This document shows positions 58,867 to 64,000 of a DNA stretch of 64,000 nucleotides, piece by piece. The stretch is taken from contig CAZOYW010000002.1 in assembly GCA_964584165.1 (NCBI GenBank), positions 62,001 to 126,000 of the forward strand, in the 5' to 3' direction. The translations under genes and the position numbers were made by a program. Within the stretch, counting starts at the first letter, position 1. The number at the start of each line of letters is the position of its first letter. Below the pieces are notes generated by a model. The model was not told where the DNA came from. It was given only the letters and a program-made list of their open reading frames with translations, and made no database searches. This stretch comes from CAZKCI01 sp964584165. GTDB taxonomy: Bacteria; Auribacterota; Erginobacteria; Erginobacterales; CAZKCI01.

Positions 58867-59517
58867 ATGACCGCTCGCTCCTTAAACTCGGCGATCCCCC
58901 GGGCGGTGGTCGGCCGCCTTTCCCTCTACCTGCGCGCCCTCCTCTCCCTGGGCGCCGAGGGCACCGCCACCGTCTCCTCGGCCCATTTCGGGAGTCTGGT
59001 CGGAGTCAAGCCCGCCCAATTGCGCAAGGACCTCGCCCACTTCGGCCAGTTCGGGGTCCGGGGCAGGGGCTACGACGTCGGGCGTCTTCTCTCCGGGGTC
59101 GAGGCCATCCTGGGGACGGACCGGGAGCAGAAGGTAGCCCTGGTGGGGGCGGGGAACCTCGGCCGGGCCCTCTTTTCCTACAAGGGGTTCGGAAGCCGCA
59201 AGTTCACCATCGCCGCCGTCTTCGATTCCAAGCTCGCCGGGCAGAAGGTCCCGGGCTCCTCCCACTCCATCCGGCCCCTCTCCGACCTCCCCCGGGCCGT
59301 CCGGGAGGAGGGGATGGTGCTCGGGATCATCGCCGTGCCCGCCGCCGCCGCCCCGGCGGTGGCCGATCAAATGGCCCGGGCCGGGATCCGGGGGATCCTG
59401 AACTTCACCCCGGTCCGCCTCTCCCTCCCCCGCGGCGTGATCGCCGAGAACATCGACCTCTCGAGCGCCCTCTCGGTCCTCTCCTTCGGGGTCCGCTCCC
59501 GGGCCCGCCGCGGATGA
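58867..59517 (+). CDS. rex: Redox-sensing transcriptional repressor Rex
   Basis: The 216-residue protein has an N-terminal winged helix (VGRLSLYLRALLSL, VKPAQLRKDLAHFGQFGVRG, YDVGRLL) and a Rossmann NAD(H)-binding domain (VALVGAGNLGRALFSYKGF). It ends in the domain-swapping helix region. Rex releases DNA when the NADH/NAD+ ratio rises. An operator is right upstream, and the stop overlaps the start of the hydrogenase-type operon (ATGA). Confidence 0.95.
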   Translation: MTARSLNSAIPRAVVGRLSLYLRALLSLGAEGTATVSSAHFGSLVGVKPAQLRKDLAHFGQFGVRGRGYDVGRLLSGVEAILGTDREQKVALVGAGNLGRALFSYKGFGSRKFTIAAVFDSKLAGQKVPGSSHSIRPLSDLPRAVREEGMVLGIIAVPAAAAPAVADQMARAGIRGILNFTPVRLSLPRGVIAENIDLSSALSVLSFGVRSRARRG

Positions 59518-60554
59518 ACGCCCTCCACTTCATAACCGGGCGCGATTTCCCGGGCTGGCTCGCCGACCTGTCGCGGGAGCGGGAGGTGCTTGTCCCCCGC
59601 CGCCTGGACGGCGACTGGACCTTCGCACCTCCCTCGGGCGGGGAGGCGCCGGAGGGGCTTTCTCCCTACCGGGCGATCGAGTCGCTGAAGAATTTCCTTT
59701 TCGCCGGGCGCGAGACGGTGGCCCGGTTCCCCGCGCCGGTCTCCCCGGCGGCCCATCCCCGCGCCCTCGTCGGCCTCAAGGCCTGCGATCTCGCCTGTCT
59801 CGGGGTCCTCGACTACATATTCCTGGAAGGGGCCTGCGCCGATCCCTTCTACCGCCGGGCCCGGGAGGAGACTTTGCTCGTGAGCCAGGACTGCTCATCC
59901 TTCAAGGAGGTCTGCTTCTGCCCCCTCGTCGGCGGGCAGCCCCATCCTCTCCGCGGCTTCGATCTCAACCTCACCGTTCTGCCGGAGGGCTGCCTGGTCG
60001 AGACCGGGAGCGAAAAGGGCGCGGCGGCCCTGGCCGCCTCCGCCGGGCGCTTCCGGGCGGCGACGGAGGAGGAGATCGCCGCGCGCGCTGGTCTGCGGGA
60101 GCGGGTCCTCGCCGGGCTAAAGGCCCGGATGAAGGAACAGGGGCAGCCGGACGCGCCGCCCGCCCCTTCGGTGGTGCGGGCCAGGAGCCGGGACGTCCTC
60201 TGGAAGGAGGAGTCGCTCCCCTGCGTCGAATGCGGGGCCTGCAACCTGGTCTGCCCGACCTGCCACTGCTTCATCCTGCAAGAATCGCCCGCCCGCGCGG
60301 GGTCGGTCCGCCTCCGCAACTGGGACTCCTGCCAATACCCCGGCTTCTCCCGGGAGGCGGGGGGCTCCAACCCGCGCGCCCGCCGCTCCGAGCGCCTCTC
60401 CAACCGCTTCTCCAAGAAGTTCCAGTTCTTCCCCGATCTGATCGGCGTCGTCGCCTGCACGGGCTGCGGCCGCTGCGTGGAGGCGTGCATGGGAAAGATC
60501 GACATCCGCAAGGTGCTGGGGAGGATCGCGGGAGATCAGCAAGGAAATCAATGA
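59514..60554 (+). CDS. HydB/AsrA-like [4Fe-4S] electron-transfer subunit
   Basis: The 346-residue protein matches the HydB/AsrA family: LVGLKACDLACLGVLDYIF, EVCFCPLVGG, then two cysteine sets, PCVECGACNLVCPTCHCF and VACTGCGRCVEACMGKIDI, for two [4Fe-4S] clusters. HydB normally links the HydG flavoprotein to the core of group 3b hydrogenases. Here it precedes a HydG-like gene and group 4-type subunits. Start overlaps the rex stop. Confidence 0.88.
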   Translation: MNALHFITGRDFPGWLADLSREREVLVPRRLDGDWTFAPPSGGEAPEGLSPYRAIESLKNFLFAGRETVARFPAPVSPAAHPRALVGLKACDLACLGVLDYIFLEGACADPFYRRAREETLLVSQDCSSFKEVCFCPLVGGQPHPLRGFDLNLTVLPEGCLVETGSEKGAAALAASAGRFRAATEEEIAARAGLRERVLAGLKARMKEQGQPDAPPAPSVVRARSRDVLWKEESLPCVECGACNLVCPTCHCFILQESPARAGSVRLRNWDSCQYPGFSREAGGSNPRARRSERLSNRFSKKFQFFPDLIGVVACTGCGRCVEACMGKIDIRKVLGRIAGDQQGNQ

Positions 60555-60622
60555 ATCTCTGAGGGCGGACTGTGTTCATATGGGCAAGATGGTGTTTGGC
60601 ATGATCAAAAAAGCGTGACGTC

Positions 60623-60654
60623 CACCTGACACCTGACACCTGACACCTGACACC
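60623..60654 (+). repeat. CACCTGA heptamer repeat serving as 5' leader
   Basis: Four CACCTGA units run directly into the ATG at 60655 with no Shine-Dalgarno; family of 36259-36335 and 47982-48013. Unlike those it has no inverted half. Confidence 0.9.
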
Positions 60655-61485
60655 ATGCTGAACCCCTACCAGTCCATCCCGGCGACGATCGTCGACGTCA
60701 TCTCCGAGTCGCCGACGATCAAGACCTTCGTGCTGCGCCCGGCCGCGCCTTTCGCCTTCCGGGCCGGGCAGTTCGTGGAGATCGCCGTCCCCGGCCTGGG
60801 GGAGGCTCCCTTCACGCCCTCCTCTTCCCCCTTCGAGAAGGAAACCCTCGAGGTGACGATCATGAAGGCGGGGAAGGTGACCGAGGCGCTCCACCGCCTC
60901 GCGCCGGGCGCGACGCTCTTGCTGCGGGGGCCCTTCGGGAAGGAGTATCCGCTCTCCGATTTCGCGGGGAGGGAGATCGTGATCGTCGGGGGAGGGGTGG
61001 GGCTCGCCCCTTTGCGGGCGCTCTTCCTGGCCCTGGTCCACGAGATCGAGTCCTACCCCAAGATCGTCCTCTGCGCGGGGGCCCGGACGCCGGAGGACAT
61101 GATCTACAAGCGGCTGATCATGGAGTCCTGGCCCCGCCTCCACCGGAACGTCTCGCTCCGGGTCACCGTGGACAAGGTTCCCGAGGGGACGGCCTGGGCG
61201 GGGAAGGTGGGCCTGGTGACCACCACGCTCGACCAACTCGACGTCGACCTCGCCCGCGCGGTGGCGGTGGTCTGCGGGCCTCCGGTGATGATGAAGTTCG
61301 TCACCTTCAAGCTGATCGCCGAGCTCAAGCTCCCCCCCTCCTCCCTCTACCTCTCCATGGAGAAGAACATGTCCTGCGGGATCGGCAAGTGCGGCCACTG
61401 CCGGCTCGGCCCCTACTTCGTCTGCCAGGACGGGCCGGTTTTACCCTACGACAAGATCAAGGATATCGAGGGCATATGGCACTGA
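60655..61485 (+). CDS. HydG/AsrB-like FAD/NAD(P)-binding subunit
   Basis: The 276-residue protein has an FAD domain (FRAGQFVEIAVPGLGEAPFT, SSSPFEKE), the NAD(P)-binding IVGGGVGLAPLRALFLAL and CGPPVMMKF. The C-terminal [2Fe-2S] motif is NMSCGIGKCGHCRLG with VCQDGPV. This is the HydG/AsrB/dihydroorotate-dehydrogenase electron-transfer group that passes electrons between NAD(P)H and iron-sulfur partners. It pairs with the HydB-like gene upstream. Confidence 0.9.
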   Translation: MLNPYQSIPATIVDVISESPTIKTFVLRPAAPFAFRAGQFVEIAVPGLGEAPFTPSSSPFEKETLEVTIMKAGKVTEALHRLAPGATLLLRGPFGKEYPLSDFAGREIVIVGGGVGLAPLRALFLALVHEIESYPKIVLCAGARTPEDMIYKRLIMESWPRLHRNVSLRVTVDKVPEGTAWAGKVGLVTTTLDQLDVDLARAVAVVCGPPVMMKFVTFKLIAELKLPPSSLYLSMEKNMSCGIGKCGHCRLGPYFVCQDGPVLPYDKIKDIEGIWH

Positions 61486-61562
61486 GAAGCTTAAGAAATG
61501 TTGTATCGCTGGCGCTTGGAGCATGGGCCTCTGCATCTACTGCAAATGAAATGATCCTACAA

Positions 61563-61621
61563 GTTTCGATCCGCCGAGCGGATCGAAACGATACTGCAAG
61601 CCCCGAGCGTTAGCTCGGGGC
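61563..61621. repeat. Two hairpins in a 150-nt gap
   Basis: GTTTCGATCCGC-CGA-GCGGATCGAAAC (61563-61589) and GCCCCGAGC-GTTA-GCTCGGGGC (61600-61621). Region 61486-61636 has no gene; it may slow or stop transcription within the operon. Confidence 0.7.
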
Positions 61622-61636
61622 GATATTGCGTTATTT

Positions 61637-62116
61637 ATGAAACTGCTCATCGATCTCGAAGCCCTGCGGAAACTCCCCCCGGAGGCCGTCTCCTGCTCCT
61701 ACTCCGATCACCCGAGAAACAGCGGGGTCCAGGACCTGGTGGAAAAGGCGACCTTCGCGGTGATCTGCCGCCGCTGCGAGCTCGCGGCCTGCGTCGCCGC
61801 CTGCCCCCAGGAGGCGCTGGAGAAGCGGGAGGACGACGTGGTCGTCCGCCACGTCCTCCGCTGCTCCAACTGCTACTCCTGCGCCGCCGCCTGCCCCTTC
61901 GGGACGATCATCCCCGAATACATCCCCCTGCAGACCTCGGTTTGCGACGTTTGCCTGGGGCGCCTCTCCCCCGGCGAGATCCCGCTCTGCGCCCGCTCCG
62001 CCCCGGAGGGGTCGATCCGCTACGGCGATTTCGCCCCCGATCCGGCGCAGGAGATCCATCCCTGGGGGGAGCACGTCCTGGTCAAGGCGGGGAAGTGGGA
62101 AAAGGACAAGGTATAA
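61637..62116 (+). CDS. Ferredoxin-like [4Fe-4S] subunit of the hydrogenase-type complex
   Basis: The 159-residue protein has two ferredoxin-type cysteine sets: CRRCELAACVAACPQEAL and CSNCYSCAAACPFG, plus a later CDVC. This resembles HycB/HydN-like electron carriers of group 4 hydrogenases and DMSO-reductase-type partners. It is likely cytoplasmic, linking the HydBG-like unit to the membrane arm. First cluster set is close to the classic CxxCxxCxxxC with an extra residue. Confidence 0.85.
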   Translation: MKLLIDLEALRKLPPEAVSCSYSDHPRNSGVQDLVEKATFAVICRRCELAACVAACPQEALEKREDDVVVRHVLRCSNCYSCAAACPFGTIIPEYIPLQTSVCDVCLGRLSPGEIPLCARSAPEGSIRYGDFAPDPAQEIHPWGEHVLVKAGKWEKDKV

Positions 62117-62130
62117 CCATATATCAGTGG

Positions 62131-62212
62131 TCAACTTTCATTTACCAACTCTCAAGTAACCCGTCTGGGGCCAGACGGGCCACTTGATAAATGATCGATG
62201 ACAAATGGAAAA
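62131..62212. repeat. Degenerate repeat and hairpin
   Basis: CAACTTTCATTTACCAACTC- and ATGATCGATGACAAATGGAA-type units flank CCCGTCTGGGGCCAGACGGG (62160-62179). It lies between the ferredoxin and NuoH-like genes. Confidence 0.6.
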
Positions 62213-62232
62213 TGAAAGATGTTTTGTGAGCT

Positions 62233-63168
62233 ATGACTGATTTCGTGAAGATGATCTTCGGGTTGCTGGTTTTCCCCGGTTTCCTCTTCACCGCCGCCGG
62301 GGGGATGGCCGCCTCCTACCTCGACCGGAAGCTCTCCGCCCGCTTCCAGTGGCGGGTCGGCCCGCCCTGGTTCCAGCCGGCGGCCGACCTCCTGAAGCTC
62401 TTGGGGAAGGAGACGATCGTGCCCGCCGGCGTCTCGCGGCCGGCTTTCCTCCTCTCCCCGGTCTTCGGCTTCGCCGCGGCGCTGCTGGCGGCGTTCCTCG
62501 TCTGGGAGAGCGTGCTCTGGCCGCACTCCGCGTCGCTGGGGGACTTGATCGTCGTTGTCTATCTGCTCACCGTCCCGGCGACGGCCGTGATCATTGGCGG
62601 CTTCGCCTCCGCCAACCCCCTTGCCTCGCTGGGGGCGAGCCGGGAGATGAAGCTCCTCCTCTCCTATGAGCTCCCCTTCCTCCTCGCCCTCCTCGTCCCG
62701 GTGATCCGGGCCGGGTCGATCAATCCGGGCGAGATCGTCCTTTTCCAGTCCGTCCACGGTCCTTTTCTAGGCTCCCTCTCCGGCCTGATAGCCTTCGCCG
62801 TCGTCCTGATCTGCCAGCAGGCGAAGCTCACGTTCGCGCCCTTCGACCTCCCCGACGCCGAGACGGAGATCAGCGGAGGCGCCTTCATGGAATACGCGGG
62901 CCCGCCGCTCGCCCTCTTCCGCCTGACCCGGATGATGCTTCTCTTCACGCTGCCCGTCCTTCTCGTCGCCCTCTTCTGGGGCGGGATCGGGCTCTCCGCC
63001 CCGGGGATCCTGGCCGGGGCGGGCAAGATCGCCCTCATTCTCTTCCTCGCGATCGTGATCAAGAACACCAACCCCCGGGTGCGGATCGACCAGGCGATGC
63101 GGTTCTTTTGGGGGCCTTTGGCCGCTCTCGCTGCCGGAGCGGTGATCCTGGCATTGCTAGGTATGTGA
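62233..63168 (+). CDS. NuoH/HyfC/EchB-like membrane subunit
   Basis: The 311-residue protein has eight membrane helices and the complex-I subunit-1 pattern: FPGFLFTAAGGMAASYLDRK near the N-terminus and LPDAETEISGGAFMEYAGPP in the middle. This is the ion-path subunit at the junction between peripheral and membrane arms. Its length and the neighbouring NuoB-like gene fit group 4 NiFe hydrogenases (Ech/Hyf/Mbh). Confidence 0.92.
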   Translation: MTDFVKMIFGLLVFPGFLFTAAGGMAASYLDRKLSARFQWRVGPPWFQPAADLLKLLGKETIVPAGVSRPAFLLSPVFGFAAALLAAFLVWESVLWPHSASLGDLIVVVYLLTVPATAVIIGGFASANPLASLGASREMKLLLSYELPFLLALLVPVIRAGSINPGEIVLFQSVHGPFLGSLSGLIAFAVVLICQQAKLTFAPFDLPDAETEISGGAFMEYAGPPLALFRLTRMMLLFTLPVLLVALFWGGIGLSAPGILAGAGKIALILFLAIVIKNTNPRVRIDQAMRFFWGPLAALAAGAVILALLGM

Positions 63169-63181
63169 GAAGAGAACGGTA

Positions 63182-63261
63182 GTTGATAAGTCGATACGTT
63201 GATATGTCGATAAGGGGAAACCGGCCGCGGATTCTACTTATCAACATATCAACCTATTGAT
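63182..63261. repeat. GTTGATA/ATATCAAC repeat with inverted ends
   Basis: GTTGATAAGTCGATACGTTG-type units then the reverse TATCAACATATCAACC, around a 25-nt centre: the fold-back design again, between NuoH- and NuoB-like genes. Confidence 0.8.
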
Positions 63262-63276
63262 CTCGACGGACAAAAC

Positions 63277-63711
63277 ATGAAACTTGCCCACCGAGCCCTG
63301 CTCAAGTCGCCCTGGGTCTTCCACCTCTCGACCGGGTCCTGCAACAACTGCGACATCGAGATCCTGGACGTGCTCACTCCCCGCTTCGACGCCGAGCGGT
63401 TCGGGGTCCTCCTGGTGGGCTCCCCGCGCCACGCCGACGTCCTCCTGGTCACGGGGGTGATGACGCGCAAGGCCACTCCGAGGGTCCGCCGGGTCTACGA
63501 GGCGATGGCCAAGCCCTGCGCCGTGGTGGCCTTCGGCGCCTGCGCGATGGACCAGGGGATCTTCAAGGGGTGCTATACCGCCCCTGTCCCGGTGGACCGC
63601 GTCCTCCCGGTGGACGTCTACATCCCGGGCTGTCCGCCCAAGCCGGAGGCGATGATCGCGGGGCTGGTCAAGGCCCTGGGAGTGGTGCGGGAGAAATTGC
63701 GGGGGAAATGA
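63277..63711 (+). CDS. NuoB/HyfI/EchC-like small subunit
   Basis: The 144-residue protein carries the four-cysteine proximal [4Fe-4S] site: GSCNNCDIEIL, GACAM and PGCPPKPEA. It also has the VLLVTGVMTRK stretch of complex-I/group 4 small subunits. It sits under the catalytic large subunit. It follows the NuoH-like gene, as usual in group 4 operons. Confidence 0.93.
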   Translation: MKLAHRALLKSPWVFHLSTGSCNNCDIEILDVLTPRFDAERFGVLLVGSPRHADVLLVTGVMTRKATPRVRRVYEAMAKPCAVVAFGACAMDQGIFKGCYTAPVPVDRVLPVDVYIPGCPPKPEAMIAGLVKALGVVREKLRGK

Positions 63712-63721
63712 TGTAGTATCT

Positions 63722-63779
63722 CCTTTCCGATCCGCTTTGGCGGATCGGAAAGGATGGTAGGCCGACTCTGCGAGTCGGC
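63722..63779. repeat. Two hairpins before the NuoC-like gene
   Basis: CCTTTCCGATCCGC-TTTG-GCGGATCGGAAAGG (63722-63753) and GCCGACT-CTGCG-AGTCGGC (63761-63779), preceded by the GTAGTATC tag seen at 7218. Confidence 0.75.
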
Positions 63780-63796
63780 GGGCAAGAGAAGAGACG

Positions 63797-64000
63797 ATGA
63801 AAGCGACGGAGATTCGGCAATATCTAAATTCAAAATTTCCGAAGGAAATTTTGAATTGGGGGGAGAAGAACCCCCGGCGGCTCTACGCCGAGATCGCCCC
63901 GGCGGCCGTCCGCGGGATCGCCCGGGCGCTCTTCTCGGAACTCGGGCTCCGCTTCAGCATCGCGAGCGGCGTGGAGACGCTGGAGGGTTTTCAGATGCTC
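63797..64000 (+). CDS. NuoC-like subunit of the hydrogenase-type complex (partial, runs off right edge)
   Basis: An open frame of 68 codons from ATG 63797 (AGAAGAG upstream) continues past the window end. The visible part (MKATEIRQYLNSKFPK, RRLYAEIAPAAVRGIARALF, ELGLRFSIASGVETLEGF) matches the N-terminal domain of 30-kDa (NuoC/HyfG) subunits. Group 4 hydrogenases may have it separate or fused to the large subunit. Residues 11-21 are encoded by a hairpin of the TTTCC-GAA-GGAAA family (63827-63857). Confidence 0.75.
   Translation, partial: MKATEIRQYLNSKFPKEILNWGEKNPRRLYAEIAPAAVRGIARALFSELGLRFSIASGVETLEGFQML

Overview
The window is a GC-rich (roughly two-thirds G+C by eye), densely coded bacterial segment. 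A run of exactly 100 N at 54614-54713 marks a scaffold gap, so this is a draft assembly, probably metagenomic. The envelope is Gram-negative-like: beta-barrel proteins, lipoproteins, O-antigen-type ligase and flippase. Rex, a membrane hydrogenase-type operon and nickel-uptake genes point to an anaerobic or fermentative H2-active lifestyle. A Minf_1886-family protein (15656-16045), a family I know mainly from Planctomycetes and Verrucomicrobia, suggests the PVC superphylum or a sister candidate phylum such as Omnitrophota or Auribacterota. That placement is tentative. I saw no rRNA, tRNA, CRISPR array or insertion sequence.

Layout. 1-12.3 kb is a surface-polysaccharide locus: a partial O-antigen ligase and a MurJ/Wzx-like flippase on the minus strand, then a TPR membrane protein, a polyprenyl glycosylphosphotransferase, a radical SAM/SPASM protein, three glycosyltransferases and a DUF2142-like membrane protein on the plus strand. 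12.3-15 kb holds a TPP riboswitch with an AIR-synthase/HypE-like gene and a DUF2877 (AllH-like) gene. 15-19.9 kb holds a hypothetical / Minf_1886 / M16 peptidase operon, a DUF1844 protein and a zinc-ribbon protein. 20-22.4 kb encodes GDP-mannose dehydratase and a GDP-4-keto-6-deoxymannose reductase, probably supplying GDP-rhamnose to the glycan locus. Between them is a truncated four-helix-bundle (S23/IVS) gene bracketed by inverted repeats. 22.4-29 kb holds a ClpX-like ATPase without its zinc domain, an amidohydrolase, a secreted SGNH hydrolase, a porin-like barrel, a MORN/YwqK-like protein and a DUF7948-like lipoprotein. 29.1-34.5 kb is a nickel locus: NikR, an LbtU-like porin, an ECF nickel/cobalt transporter and LarE.

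34.5-53.1 kb is housekeeping: mrdA-rodA, a TIGR03960/TIGR03936 pair, RNase E/G, rplU-rpmA-obgE-proB, nadD-rsfS, argS, an aminotransferase, nfo and leuS. 53.1-58.7 kb holds an M50 protease, a repeat array with the gap, a membrane protein, a Spy-like protein and an L,D-transpeptidase. 58.8 kb to the right edge is a rex-led operon. It joins HydB/HydG-like electron-input subunits (usual in group 3b hydrogenases) to a ferredoxin and NuoH-, NuoB- and NuoC-like subunits of a group 4 membrane hydrogenase. It runs off the window before the catalytic large subunit.

Two patterns run through the whole window. First, gene borders are filled with short tandem repeats (7-, 9- and 10-bp units, several families recurring) and near-perfect hairpins or palindromes with 20-30 bp arms. 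These often contain the stop codon of one gene, the start codon of the next, or both, and they supply C-terminal residues and stop codons to several proteins. Second, several genes have a convincing -35/-10 pair ending only 6-15 nt before the start codon and no Shine-Dalgarno sequence, which implies leaderless mRNAs.
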